From assembly GCF_900113905.1 (NCBI RefSeq), contig NZ_FORC01000003.1:372001-436000 (forward strand): a stretch of 64,000 nt of DNA, given 5' to 3'. A program made the translations under genes and the position numbers. Below are positions 26,079-35,146 of the stretch, piece by piece. Position 1 is the stretch's first letter. The number at the start of each line of letters is the position of its first letter. The DNA comes from Phytopseudomonas argentinensis. GTDB taxonomy: Bacteria; Pseudomonadota; Gammaproteobacteria; Pseudomonadales; Pseudomonadaceae. The notes beneath the pieces are model-generated. The model was not told where the DNA came from, made no database searches, and was given only the letters and a program-made list of their open reading frames with translations.

Positions 26079-27494
26079 TCACAGGCCGGCATGGGCGGCG
26101 ATGGCGGCGGCGATGGCCAGGGCCAGTTCGCCCGGCTTGCGTTTGATCGAGTAGTTCAACAGCTCGGGGTGGTTGTCGACGAAGCTGGTGTTGAAGCGCC
26201 CACTGCGGAATTCGTCGTTGGCGAGAATCTGCTGGTAGTAGGTGGCGGTGGTCTTCACGCCCTGCACGCGCATGTCGTCCAGCGCCCGGGAGCCACGGGC
26301 CAGGGCCTCCTCCCAGGTCAGCGCCCAGACGATCAGCTTCAGGCACATGGAGTCGTAGTACGGCGGAATGGTGTAGCCGGTGTAGATCGCCGTGTCGGTG
26401 CGCACACCGGGGCCGCCAGGGGCGTAGTAGCGGGTGATCTTGCCGAACGAGGGCAGGAAGTTGTTGCGCGGATCCTCGGCGTTGATGCGGAACTGCAGGG
26501 CGAAGCCGCGGTACTGGATGTCTTCCTGCTTGATGGAGAGCGGCAGGCCCGAGGCGATGCGAATCTGCTCGCGGACGATGTCGATACCGGTGATTTCCTC
26601 GGTGATGGTGTGCTCCACCTGCACCCGGGTATTCATCTCCATGAAGTACACCTCGCCCTCGGCGAGCAGGAACTCCACGGTACCGGCGTTCTCGTAACCG
26701 ACCGCCTGGGCGGCGCGCACGGCGAGGTCGCCGATGTAGGCGCGCTGCTCCGGGGTGAGCTGCGGGCTGGGGGCGATCTCGATGAGCTTCTGGTTGCGAC
26801 GCTGGATCGAGCAGTCACGCTCGTACAGGTGCACGGTGTTGCCGAAGCTGTCAGCGAGGATCTGCGCCTCGATGTGCTTGGGGTTGACGATGCACTTCTC
26901 CAGGAACACCTCGGCGCTGCCAAAGGCCTTGGTCGCCTCGGAAATCACCCGCGGGAATGCCTGCTCAAGCTCCTCGCGGCTGTTGCAGCGGCGAATGCCG
27001 CGGCCCCCACCACCGGAGGTGGCCTTGAGCATCACCGGGTAGCCGATGCGGTCGCCTTCGCGCAATGCTTCGGCGACATCCGCCACGTTACCCTCGGTGC
27101 CCGGCGTCACCGGCACGCCGGCCTTGATCATGCTGCGCCGCGCTTCGGTCTTGTCACCCATGCGGCGGATGACCTCGGCACTCGGGCCGATGAACTTGAT
27201 GCCGCGCTCGGCGCAGATTTCCGCCAGCTCGGCATTTTCGGAGAGAAAGCCATAGCCGGGGTGCAGGGCATCACAACCGGTTTCCACCGCCAGGTTCACC
27301 AGCTTGCGCGGGTTGAGGTAGCCGGCCAGCGGGTCGTCACCGATGCCGTAGGCCTCATCGGCACGTTTGACGTGCAGCGCCTGGCGGTCGGCATCTGAAT
27401 AGATGGCCACCGACCGGATGTTCATTTCGGCACAGGCCCGCACGATGCGCACCGCAATCTCGCCACGGTTGGCGATCAGGATTTTCTTGATCAC
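26079..27494 (-). CDS. pycA: Pyruvate carboxylase subunit A (biotin carboxylase)
   Basis: A 471-residue biotin carboxylase: N-terminal IKKILIANRGEIAVRI, the ATP-grasp glycine-rich loop SGGGGRGI, and FMEMNTRVQVEHTITEEITG with the catalytic arginine and glutamates. It uses ATP and bicarbonate to carboxylate biotin on PycB. The GTG start at 27494 has GAGGA nine bases upstream and gives the normal subunit length. It is divergent from a LysR gene, with an exact palindrome (27627-27646) in the shared upstream region. Confidence 0.95.
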   Translation of the reverse strand: MIKKILIANRGEIAVRIVRACAEMNIRSVAIYSDADRQALHVKRADEAYGIGDDPLAGYLNPRKLVNLAVETGCDALHPGYGFLSENAELAEICAERGIKFIGPSAEVIRRMGDKTEARRSMIKAGVPVTPGTEGNVADVAEALREGDRIGYPVMLKATSGGGGRGIRRCNSREELEQAFPRVISEATKAFGSAEVFLEKCIVNPKHIEAQILADSFGNTVHLYERDCSIQRRNQKLIEIAPSPQLTPEQRAYIGDLAVRAAQAVGYENAGTVEFLLAEGEVYFMEMNTRVQVEHTITEEITGIDIVREQIRIASGLPLSIKQEDIQYRGFALQFRINAEDPRNNFLPSFGKITRYYAPGGPGVRTDTAIYTGYTIPPYYDSMCLKLIVWALTWEEALARGSRALDDMRVQGVKTTATYYQQILANDEFRSGRFNTSFVDNHPELLNYSIKRKPGELALAIAAAIAAHAGL

Positions 27495-27626
27495 GAGCCA
27501 GCATCCTCGATCACGTGAACAGGCAACCCATTGAGGGTCGAGATATGACCGGATATGTCCGCCCGATCTTGTAACCAACCCTACGCCGCTGTAACAATTA
27601 ACCAAAATCAATATTTGTTGGGTTCT

Positions 27627-27646
27627 GCATAAGTAAAAACTTATGC
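27627..27646. promoter_or_regulatory. Perfect palindrome between pycA and the LysR gene
   Basis: GCATAAGT (27627-27634) and ACTTATGC (27639-27646) are exact reverse complements with AAAA between them. The embedded TAAGTAAAAACTTA fits the T-N11-A LysR recognition pattern. It lies 57 bases before the LysR start and 133 before pycA. It is probably the operator of the divergent LysR protein. Confidence 0.6.
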
Positions 27647-27702
27647 TCTGCGAACAACAAACCACCCAAGTGGTGAAGAAAATTCGCAAGTCATTGTTAC
27701 GC

Positions 27703-28632
27703 ATGACCTTTCGGCAACTGCAGGTATTTCGTTCGGTGTGTGTCAACCGTTCCTACAGCCGCGCCGCCGAGGAAATGTCGTTGACCCAGCCTGCTGTCAG
27801 TCTGCAGATTCGTCAGCTCGAAGAGCTGCTCGACCAGCCGCTGTTCGATTACGTCGGCAAGAAGCTGTATCTGACCGACGCGGCGGAAGCCCTGCAGCGG
27901 GCCAGCGAGGATATCTTCGGGCGCCTGGAGAGCCTCGACATGCAACTGGCCGACCTCAAGGGCTCGCTGCAGGGGCAGCTGAGCCTGGCTATCGAATCCA
28001 GCGCCAAGTATTTCGTGCCCCACCTGTTCGCCGCCTTTCGCCGCGAACACCCGGAAGTCAGCCTGCAGCTCACGGTGGTCAACCACACCCAGGCGGTGAG
28101 GCGGTTGAGCGCCAACCGCGACGACCTGTTGATCATGTCCCAGGTGCCATCGGATATGGCCCTGGAATTTCTGCCCTTTCTCAACAACCCGATAATCGCC
28201 GTGGCGCCTCCGGACCACCCACTTAGCCAGGCCGAGACCCTGCAATTGCAGGATCTGTGCGACTGGCCGCTGCTGGTACGCGAGCCGGGTTCGGGCACCC
28301 GCCGCGCCTGCGAGGAGTACTGCCACCAGAAGCGCGCGCACTTCGCGCAGATCCAGGAAGTCGGCTCCATGGAGGGCCAGCGCGAGGGCGTGCTGGCCGG
28401 CCTGGGCCTGGCGCTGATCCCCCGCCACGCGGTGCGCCGCGAGCTGCAGCTGGGCCTGCTGCGCGAGCTGCCGGTGGCCGAACTGCCACTGCTGCGCAGC
28501 TGGTGCGTGCTGCATCCGCGCGGCAAGTACCTGTCGCCGGTGGCCCAGGCGTTCTTCGACTTCGTGCGCAACCAGCGCACTCAGATCGGTGCACTGGCCG
28601 AGCAGTTCAGTGGCGTGGGCAATTCGCTGTAG
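27703..28632 (+). CDS. LysR-family regulator divergent from pycA
   Basis: A 309-residue LysR regulator with helix-turn-helix NRSYSRAAEEMSLTQPAVSL near residues 16-35 and an effector domain of the CbbR-like branch. The start MTFRQLQVFRSV is chosen by family resemblance; an in-frame ATG at 27643 would overlap the palindrome. Position, divergent from pycA, is the usual arrangement in Pseudomonas and suggests control of pyruvate carboxylase. The effector is not known from sequence. Confidence 0.9.
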   Translation: MTFRQLQVFRSVCVNRSYSRAAEEMSLTQPAVSLQIRQLEELLDQPLFDYVGKKLYLTDAAEALQRASEDIFGRLESLDMQLADLKGSLQGQLSLAIESSAKYFVPHLFAAFRREHPEVSLQLTVVNHTQAVRRLSANRDDLLIMSQVPSDMALEFLPFLNNPIIAVAPPDHPLSQAETLQLQDLCDWPLLVREPGSGTRRACEEYCHQKRAHFAQIQEVGSMEGQREGVLAGLGLALIPRHAVRRELQLGLLRELPVAELPLLRSWCVLHPRGKYLSPVAQAFFDFVRNQRTQIGALAEQFSGVGNSL

Positions 28633-28677
28633 GGCTTTCGTATATGATGCCCAGGGTTCTCGACCGGCAGGTGCCAA

Positions 28678-29349
28678 TTGCCCTTATCCCCTGAAAATGC
28701 GCCCAATCTGGGTGTCGTGCCGTCCACGTCGGAGGTGATCACCCGGCACCTGCGCGACGCCATCGTCGCCGGCCGTTTCGCCGAGGACGAGCCGATCCGC
28801 CAGGACGAGATCGCCCGGCTGTTCAACGTCAGCAAGATCCCCGTGCGCGAGGCGCTCAAGCGTCTGGAAGCCGAGGGCCTGGTGGTGTTCCAGCGCAACC
28901 GCGGGGCGATGGTCACGCGTATCGCCGAGGCGGAGCTGGCGCAGATGTTCGAGGTGCGCATCCTGCTCGAGGACAAGGCGCTGCGCCTGGCGATCCCCAA
29001 TATGACCGACGCGACCTTCGCCGAGTCCGAGCGAATTTGCGAAGCGTTTGTCGGCGAGCACGACGTCGGCCGCTGGGCTGCACTCAACTGGGCGCTGCAC
29101 GCCTGCCTTTACGAGCCGGCGCAGCGGCCCTATCTGGTAAACCTGATCCGCTCGATCCACGACAAGCTGGAGCGCTACCTGCGCCTGCAGATGAGCCTGT
29201 CCGAGGGCAAGGATCGCGCCGACGTGGAACACCGCGAGATCATCGCCGCCTGCCAGGCCAGGGATGTGGAACGCGCCGCGGCGCTGCTGGAGCAGCACAT
29301 TACCGGGGTGTGCCGCAGCCTGTTCGAGCATCTGCCTGGGCGAAAGTGA
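28678..29349 (+). CDS. GntR-family regulator, FCD type
   Basis: A 223-residue regulator with an N-terminal GntR winged helix (IRQDEIARLFNVSKIPVREA, then LKRLEAEG) and an FCD effector domain. The likely start is TTG at 28678, with AGGTG upstream; a GTG 13 codons later is an alternative. It follows the LysR gene by 45 bases on the same strand. No target is obvious. It could in principle recognise the TGGTATACCA sites further right, but the GntR gene at 37969 is the better placed candidate. Confidence 0.86.
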   Translation: MPLSPENAPNLGVVPSTSEVITRHLRDAIVAGRFAEDEPIRQDEIARLFNVSKIPVREALKRLEAEGLVVFQRNRGAMVTRIAEAELAQMFEVRILLEDKALRLAIPNMTDATFAESERICEAFVGEHDVGRWAALNWALHACLYEPAQRPYLVNLIRSIHDKLERYLRLQMSLSEGKDRADVEHREIIAACQARDVERAAALLEQHITGVCRSLFEHLPGRK

Positions 29350-29374
29350 ATCGGCGGGCATTGTGATAACCCCC

Positions 29375-29441
29375 TGTAGGAGCGCGCCATGCGCGCGAAA
29401 AATCGCGGGCATGGCCTAGGCGTCCCCGCCCGCTCCCACTG
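29375..29441. repeat. REP-like element pair
   Basis: TGTAGGAGCGCGCCATGCGC, then GCGGGCATGGCCTAGGCG, then CCCCGCCCGCTCCCA. It is the same two-part form as at 24092 and, reversed, at 51829. Confidence 0.6.
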
Positions 29442-29469
29442 AGGGAAATACCAGCGCGGCCTTGCTACC

Positions 29470-31083
29470 CTAAATCCGGTTCGACGCCTCCAGCGCCTTG
29501 AGCAACCTTGCGTCATGGCCGTAGATGTCCGGGCGGAACTGCACCGTCCCGTCAGCGCCGACCTGGGCCGTCCAATAGGCCATCAGGATCGGTACCGGCT
29601 GCGGTAGATCGGCGCGCAATGTACGGCCGCTGTCCCACTGCCTGGCAATGCGCGCGCGCTCGGTAGGCGAGGCGCCGGCAAGCAGTTGATCGACCAGTTC
29701 GGTGACTCGCTCGACGCGCACGCAGCCCGAGCTGAACAGCCGCGGCAGGTTGTCGAACAGACGTTGGCTCGGCGTGTCGTGCAGGTACACCGAAAAGGGA
29801 TTGGGAAAACGGATTGCCACCTTGCCCAGCGGGCTATGAGCGCCGGCAGACTGGCGGATCATCACCCGACCGGGCCGCTCCCAGTCGACGCCCCGCGGGT
29901 CCACCGGATTGCCTTCGTAGTCGATCACCTGCATATGGTTGGCGGCCAGGTAGCCAGCGGCGTCACGGCGCAGCTCGGGCAGCTTGTCCTCCTTCAGGAT
30001 GGTCGGTGGAATGGTCCAGGTCGGATTGAGCGTCAGGTGAGTGATGCGCGAGCGCAGCAACGGCGTCGGCCTTGCGGGCCTGCCGACCTGGGTGCGCGCC
30101 TGCCAGGCGACGGCATGGTCACGCAGGAACATCACCTCGGCACCGGCCACGTCGATCAGCACGCTGGTCGGCTCGATCTCGTGGGACAGCCAGCGCAGGC
30201 GCTCCAGGTTGATGCGGATCTGATCCATGCGCTCGCTGGCCGACCGGTTCAGCTCGGCCAGGGTCCCGGGGCCGACCACGCCGTCGGGCTTGAGCAGGTG
30301 GTTGCGCTGGAAGGCCTTGACCGCCTCCACCAGCGCCGTGGAGTACACCGAGCCTTGCTCGGCGACCAGTGCCGGCGCGCCCTGGGACAGGTCGCCATGC
30401 AACTGCAGGCGTTGCTCCAGCAAGGGCACCCGGCCATCCACGGCGCCGGGCTTGAGCAGGGTGCCGCCGGGAATCGCCAGCCACTGTGGCAACTCCTGGC
30501 GGCGTAGCTCGGCGTAGCGCTGGCGTAACTGCTGGTAGGGGCCGAAATCCGGCCGCGCCTGCTCGAAGGCCTGCGCCGGATCACTCAGCCCAGCCTGGGC
30601 AATCGCCAGCAACGGCGCCTGGCTCTGCGGCACAGCCATGCCCTCCGGCTCCCACAGTGGCTCCACCTTGGCCTGCTCCAGGCGCCCGTAGGCAAGGTCC
30701 TGCAATGCCTGCAGATAGGCCGTGGTGGCGAGCACCTCGACACAGGCCGCAAGGCGCGGCGACGGGTCGTCGACCGCCGCCAGTTCGCGCAGCGGCTCGA
30801 GATGATAAGCGCGCGGCTCCAGGCCGTCGTCAGCCAATGCCTCCAGTTGGGTGAACAACACGGGCAGATTGTCCCTGTTCCACACCGGCTGGGCGCCACG
30901 TAGCAGGTAGAACGGCTCCAGCCACTCGCGATCCTTGGCGGACAATTCAAGCACCGGCGTTACGCACCCCAAACCGGGCTCGGCGAGTTGCTCTTGCAGC
31001 GGGCTGGGTGGCGGCGCATCAGCCAGCGCCAAGGGCGCCGTCAGGGCCAGAGCCCAGGCAGCGATTGAAGAAGGAGAAAACAA
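29470..31083 (-). CDS. Murein L,D-transpeptidase, YcbB/LdtD-like
   Basis: A protein of about 537 residues with a signal peptide (SSIAAWALALTAPLALA), a peptidoglycan-binding-like region (AVKAFQRNHLLKPDGVVGPG) in the middle and a C-terminal YkuD catalytic domain with HDTPSQRLFD and SSGCVRVE containing the nucleophilic cysteine. The enzyme forms 3-3 cross-links in murein in the periplasm. The start is proposed as TTG at 31083 because TTGGAG lies upstream and it places the signal peptide at the N-terminus; the frame is open for 89 more codons without a plausible leader. It is divergent from another L,D-transpeptidase-like gene. Confidence 0.88.
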   Translation of the reverse strand: MFSPSSIAAWALALTAPLALADAPPPSPLQEQLAEPGLGCVTPVLELSAKDREWLEPFYLLRGAQPVWNRDNLPVLFTQLEALADDGLEPRAYHLEPLRELAAVDDPSPRLAACVEVLATTAYLQALQDLAYGRLEQAKVEPLWEPEGMAVPQSQAPLLAIAQAGLSDPAQAFEQARPDFGPYQQLRQRYAELRRQELPQWLAIPGGTLLKPGAVDGRVPLLEQRLQLHGDLSQGAPALVAEQGSVYSTALVEAVKAFQRNHLLKPDGVVGPGTLAELNRSASERMDQIRINLERLRWLSHEIEPTSVLIDVAGAEVMFLRDHAVAWQARTQVGRPARPTPLLRSRITHLTLNPTWTIPPTILKEDKLPELRRDAAGYLAANHMQVIDYEGNPVDPRGVDWERPGRVMIRQSAGAHSPLGKVAIRFPNPFSVYLHDTPSQRLFDNLPRLFSSGCVRVERVTELVDQLLAGASPTERARIARQWDSGRTLRADLPQPVPILMAYWTAQVGADGTVQFRPDIYGHDARLLKALEASNRI

Positions 31084-31157
31084 GGCGCCGCTCCAATTTA
31101 CGACAGAGTGAATGACAGCCCGTCGGAATCGCCCGCGGGACTGGGAACTTCGGCTGC

Positions 31158-31192
31158 TAGAATCGCGGGCTTTGTTGTGCCCGCATCGCCTG
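31158..31192 (+). promoter_or_regulatory. Putative -10 element and hairpin before the YkuD-like gene
   Basis: TAGAAT (31158-31163) is a good -10 hexamer without a clear -35. It is followed at once by GCGGGC, a TTTGTTGT loop and GCCCGC, a hairpin in the likely 5' leader. Confidence 0.3.
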
Positions 31193-31235
31193 GCGAAGGC
31201 GCGCGCCATCGATGGCCAAACCTCAGAGACTTGAA

Positions 31236-31949
31236 ATGATGACCACGATTCAGCGAATTTGCTTAGCCTTTCTTTGCCTGGCGCTGCCCGTTCCGTCGGT
31301 GATGGCCGCCACCCTGGCACCCGATCCGCTGCTGGAGGGGCTGTCTGCACAAGCTCCGGCGCTCGATCGCAAGGTCCTCAACCACGCCCTCGACGCGATG
31401 CGCTGCGCCATCAACAATGGTGCCGTACCTGCCCGGCGCCTGGCCGTGATCGACTTCTCCAAACCTTCTAGCGAACGCCGCCTGTGGATCTTCGACCTGA
31501 CCAGCAAGCGCGTCCTGCTGCACGATCTGGTCGCCCATGGCCAACAGTCCGGCGACAACTTCGCCACGCGCTTTTCCAACCGCGAAGGCAGCCACCAATC
31601 GAGCATCGGCCTGTTCCGCACCAGCGAAAGCTATACCGGCAAACACGGTTACTCGCTGCGCATGGACGGCCTGGAGCCCGGCTTCAATGACCTCGCCCGC
31701 CAGCGCGCCATCGTCATCCACCCCGCTGACTACGTAAACCCGGCCTGGATCAAGACCCAAGGCCGCATCGGCCGCAGCCAGGGCTGCCCGGCGGTACGCC
31801 CGGAAGTCGCGCGCATGGTGGTAGACAGCCTCAAGGGTGGGCAATTCATGTTTTCGTACTACCCGGACAAGCGCTGGCTGCAGTCCTCGGCCTTTATCAA
31901 CTGCAAACCAGCGCTGGTCGCGGGGATCCTCAACGCCCGGGAAGGTTGA
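31236..31949 (+). CDS. L,D-transpeptidase catalytic domain protein (YkuD_2 type), exported
   Basis: A 237-residue exported protein: signal peptide IQRICLAFLCLALPVPSVMA, then a single catalytic domain of the murein L,D-transpeptidase-like family. The conserved segments are LWIFDLTSKRVLLHDLVAHG, IVIHPADYVNP and GRSQGCPAVRPE, with the likely catalytic histidine and cysteine. Two adjacent ATGs (31236 and 31239) and one at 31212 are possible starts. It is divergent from the LdtD-like gene, so two cell-wall transpeptidase genes share one control region. Confidence 0.86.
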   Translation: MMTTIQRICLAFLCLALPVPSVMAATLAPDPLLEGLSAQAPALDRKVLNHALDAMRCAINNGAVPARRLAVIDFSKPSSERRLWIFDLTSKRVLLHDLVAHGQQSGDNFATRFSNREGSHQSSIGLFRTSESYTGKHGYSLRMDGLEPGFNDLARQRAIVIHPADYVNPAWIKTQGRIGRSQGCPAVRPEVARMVVDSLKGGQFMFSYYPDKRWLQSSAFINCKPALVAGILNAREG

Positions 31950-32167
31950 GCCTTCCGGCAAGCCCCTTCATCGCCGCGGCGTTGCAGGCCGAGACTCGCC
32001 AAGCGCTGGATGGGCGAAGCATCGCCCATGCCCTGCAATGCAGCCTCGCCAGCATTGCCCTTCGAACTGACTAAAAAACACCTTTGAACTCCTGTTGGCA
32101 CATCCGCGGATGCCTGCCAAAGCGGCGTCGCGCCTGGCTTTCGGCAATGCTTGCATATTGTGTATTC

Positions 32168-32177
32168 TGGTATACCA
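32168..32177. promoter_or_regulatory. TGGTATACCA operator, site 1
   Basis: The core TGGTATACCA is a perfect palindrome, flanked by ATTC and TAAT that extend the symmetry. It sits 33 bases before the DUF1185 gene, over a likely promoter (TTGCAT at 32151, CATAAT at 32176). Sites of this form are known for FCD-type GntR regulators such as UxuR. Other sites: 46488, 47695 and 52339. Confidence 0.7.
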
Positions 32178-32210
32178 TAATACCCAACACCAACCAGCCG
32201 AGGAGCTGCC

Positions 32211-32801
32211 ATGAGTTTCGAGATTCGCAAGATCGTCAGCTACATAGAGGAAACCCTGATCGAAGGCGGCAAGGCGACTGACAAGCCGGTCACCATGGTC
32301 GGCCTGGCCGTGGTGATCAAGAACCCCTGGGTTGGCAATGGCTTCGTCGAAGACCTCAAGCCGCAGATCAAGGCCAACTGCTCCGCCCTCGGTGAGCTGA
32401 TGGTCGCGCGCCTGACCGCCGCCATCGGCGGCGCCGACAAGATCGAAGCCTATGGCAAGGCTGCCGTGGTCGGTGCCGACGGCGAAATCGAGCATGCGTC
32501 GGCGGTTATCCACACCCTGCGTTTCGGCAACCACTACCGCGAGGCGGTACAGGCCAAGAGCTACCTGTCGTTCACCAACAAGCGTGGCGGCCCGGGCACC
32601 TCGATCCAGATCCCGATGATGCACAAGGACGACGAAGGCCTGCGTTCGCACTACATCACCCTGGAGATGCAGATCGAAGACGCCCCGCGCGCCGACGAAA
32701 TCGTCGTGGTCCTGGGCGCTGCCAACGGTGGCCGTCTGCACCCGCGTATCGGCAACCGTTACATCGATCTGGAAGAACTGGCGGCCGAGAAGGCGCAGTA
32801 A
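32211..32801 (+). CDS. DUF1185 'amino acid synthesis' family protein
   Basis: A 196-residue cytoplasmic protein of DUF1185, a family annotated only by name and with structures but no established reaction, as far as I know. Visible features are VGLAVVIKNPWVGNGFVEDL, GKAAVVGADGEIEHASAVIH and the C-terminal GGRLHPRIGNRYIDLEEL. It is the first gene after operator site 1, followed by an alpha/beta hydrolase, aldehyde dehydrogenase and flavin reductase, so it probably belongs to a catabolic pathway and not to amino-acid synthesis. GAGGAGCTGCC precedes the start. Confidence 0.85.
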   Translation: MSFEIRKIVSYIEETLIEGGKATDKPVTMVGLAVVIKNPWVGNGFVEDLKPQIKANCSALGELMVARLTAAIGGADKIEAYGKAAVVGADGEIEHASAVIHTLRFGNHYREAVQAKSYLSFTNKRGGPGTSIQIPMMHKDDEGLRSHYITLEMQIEDAPRADEIVVVLGAANGGRLHPRIGNRYIDLEELAAEKAQ

Positions 32802-32814
32802 TCGGGAGCAGGCC

Positions 32815-33648
32815 ATGATTCGGCACCTCGCTGAACGTACCCCCGCCGGCACCAGTTACCGGGTGATCGGCCAGGGCCAACCCGTGGTATTGATCCACGG
32901 CGTGGGCCTGAACAAAGACATGTGGGGCGGCCAGGTCGTCGGCCTGGCCCAGCATTTCCAGGTCATCGTCTACGACATGCTCGGCCATGGCGACAGCCCG
33001 CGCCCGGCCGTGGACACCGACCTGGCCGGTTACGCCGACCAGCTGCGCGAACTGCTCGACCACCTCGGCCTGGCGCAGGCCATGGTGATCGGTTTCTCCA
33101 TGGGCGGCCTGGTGGCCCGTGCCTTCGCGCTGCATTACCCGCAGCGCATCGCCGCCCTGGTGGTGCTCAACAGCGTGTTCAACCGCAGCCCCGAGCAGCG
33201 CGCCGGGGTCATCGAGCGTACTGCCCAGGCCGCCGAACATGGCCCGGACGCCAACGCCGAAGCAGCGCTGTCGCGCTGGTTCAGCCGTGAGTACCAGGCC
33301 GCCAACCCGGCGCAGATCGCCGCCATTCGCCAGACCCTGGCCGGCAACGATGCCCAGGGTTACCTGACCACCTATACGCTGTTCGCCACCCAGGACATGT
33401 ACCGCGCCGACGACCTGGCCGAGATCCAGGTGCCGACGCTGATCGCCACCGGCGAACTCGACCCGGGCTCGACGCCGCAGATGGCCAAACAGCTGGCGCA
33501 GTGCATTCCCGGCGCACGCGCCGTGGTGCTGGCCGAGCAACGGCATATGATGCCGGTAGAATCGCCGCGCCTGGTCAACCAGATGCTGCTGGAGTTTCTC
33601 GAGCAAGCCTGCCCGCTGCAAGACACCGCCAAGGGGATCGTTGCATGA
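32815..33648 (+). CDS. Alpha/beta-fold hydrolase
   Basis: A 277-residue hydrolase. The oxyanion-hole region is VVLIHGVGLNKDMW, the nucleophile elbow is GFSMGG (serine near residue 97), and the catalytic acid and histidine are probably in GELDPGS and EQRHMMP. It resembles the PcaD/RutD group that opens lactones or hydrolyses small acyl compounds. It starts 13 bases after the DUF1185 stop and overlaps the next gene by four bases (ATGA), so it is part of that operon. The substrate is unknown. Confidence 0.88.
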   Translation: MIRHLAERTPAGTSYRVIGQGQPVVLIHGVGLNKDMWGGQVVGLAQHFQVIVYDMLGHGDSPRPAVDTDLAGYADQLRELLDHLGLAQAMVIGFSMGGLVARAFALHYPQRIAALVVLNSVFNRSPEQRAGVIERTAQAAEHGPDANAEAALSRWFSREYQAANPAQIAAIRQTLAGNDAQGYLTTYTLFATQDMYRADDLAEIQVPTLIATGELDPGSTPQMAKQLAQCIPGARAVVLAEQRHMMPVESPRLVNQMLLEFLEQACPLQDTAKGIVA

Positions 33649-35126
33649 CACTCGCACGCTATCAGATGTGCATTGACGGCCAGTGGGTCGACGCACAATC
33701 GGGCAACACTTTCGAGAGCCTCGACCCGGCTCGCGCACAAGCCTGGGCCGTGCTCCCGGATGCCGGCGCCGAGGATGTCGAGCGCGCCGTGCAGGCCGCC
33801 CAGGCGGCCTTCGACAACCCGGCCTGGCGCGGCCTCAGCGCCACTGCGCGGGGCAAGCTGCTGCGTAGCCTGGGTGACCTGATCGCCGATAACAAGGAAG
33901 CCCTGGCCCAGCTGGAGAGCCGCGACAACGGCAAGCTGATCCGCGAGACCCGCGGCCAGGTCGGCTATCTGCCGGAGTTCTTCCACTACACCGCGGGGCT
34001 GGCCGACAAGCTCGAAGGCGGCACCCTGCCCCTCGACAAGCCGGACATGTTCGCCTACACCACCCACGAGCCGATTGGCGTGGTGGCCGGGATCATCCCC
34101 TGGAACAGCCCGCTGTACCTGACCGCGATCAAGCTCGCCCCGGCCCTGGCCGCCGGCAACACCATCGTGCTCAAGCCGTCGGAACACGCCTCGGCGACCA
34201 TTCTCGAACTGGCCCGCCTGGCCCTCGAAGCCGGTTTCCCGGCCGGGGTGGTCAACGTGGTCACCGGCTACGGGCCGACCACCGGCGCGGCGCTGACCAG
34301 CCACCCGCTGGTACGCAAGATCGCCTTCACCGGCGGCGCGGCCACTGCCCGCCATGTGGTGCGCGCCAGCGCCGAGAACTTCGCCAAGCTGTCGCTGGAG
34401 CTGGGCGGCAAGTCGCCGAACATCATCTTCGCCGATGCCGACCTGGACAGCGCCGTGAATGGTGTGGTCGCCGGCATCTATGCCGCCTCCGGGCAGAGTT
34501 GCGTGGCCGGCTCGCGCCTGCTGGTGCAGGACAGCATCTACGACCAGTTCGTCGAGCGCCTGGTCGAGCGTGCCAAGCGCATCCGCATCGGCAACCCCCA
34601 GGACGACGCCAGCGAGATGGGCCCCATGGCCACTGCCCAGCAACTGGCAGTGGTCGAAGGCCTGGTCGCCACAGCCGTGGCCGAAGGTGCGAAACTGCGC
34701 CTGGGTGGCAAACGGCCGCAGGTCGACGGTGAAGGCTGGTACTACGAGCCGACCCTGTTCGAATGCGACCGCCACTCGATGACCATCATGCAGGAAGAGG
34801 TCTTCGGCCCGGTCGCCTCGGTGATTCGTTTCAAGGACGAAGCCGACGCCCTGGCCATGGCCAACGACTCGCAGTTCGGCCTCGCCGCCGGCATCTGGAC
34901 CCGCGACCTGGGTCGCGCCCACCGCATGGCCAAAGGCGTGCGCTCGGGCATCATCTGGGTCAACACCTACCGCGCCGTATCGGCCATGGCGCCGATCGGC
35001 GGTTTCAAGAACAGCGGCTACGGCCGTGAAAGCGGCATCGATTCGGTGCTGGCCTACACCGAGTTGAAAACGGTGTGGATCAACCTGTCGCAAGCGCCCA
35101 TGCCCGACCCGTTCGTGATGCGCTGA
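33645..35126 (+). CDS. Aldehyde dehydrogenase family protein (first of two)
   Basis: A 493-residue NAD(P)-dependent aldehyde dehydrogenase. The general-base glutamate is in LELGGKSPN (about residue 252) and the nucleophilic cysteine in GQSCVAGSR (residue 286). The N-terminal Rossmann motif region is VAGIIPWNSPLYLTAIKLAP. It overlaps the hydrolase stop and is followed after 20 bases by the flavin reductase gene. The aldehyde is unknown; the operon suggests a product of an FMNH2-dependent oxygenation. Confidence 0.92.
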   Translation: MTLARYQMCIDGQWVDAQSGNTFESLDPARAQAWAVLPDAGAEDVERAVQAAQAAFDNPAWRGLSATARGKLLRSLGDLIADNKEALAQLESRDNGKLIRETRGQVGYLPEFFHYTAGLADKLEGGTLPLDKPDMFAYTTHEPIGVVAGIIPWNSPLYLTAIKLAPALAAGNTIVLKPSEHASATILELARLALEAGFPAGVVNVVTGYGPTTGAALTSHPLVRKIAFTGGAATARHVVRASAENFAKLSLELGGKSPNIIFADADLDSAVNGVVAGIYAASGQSCVAGSRLLVQDSIYDQFVERLVERAKRIRIGNPQDDASEMGPMATAQQLAVVEGLVATAVAEGAKLRLGGKRPQVDGEGWYYEPTLFECDRHSMTIMQEEVFGPVASVIRFKDEADALAMANDSQFGLAAGIWTRDLGRAHRMAKGVRSGIIWVNTYRAVSAMAPIGGFKNSGYGRESGIDSVLAYTELKTVWINLSQAPMPDPFVMR

Positions 35127-35146
35127 GCGCATCGAGGAAAAGCAAA

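Noticed and set aside
24257..27494. Oxaloacetate decarboxylase sodium pump
   Set aside because: No beta or gamma subunit genes are present, and a biotin carboxylase subunit is adjacent, so two-subunit pyruvate carboxylase fits better.
33372..35132. 586-codon minus-strand open frame
   Set aside because: It lies opposite the clear aldehyde dehydrogenase gene and shows only antisense-type composition.
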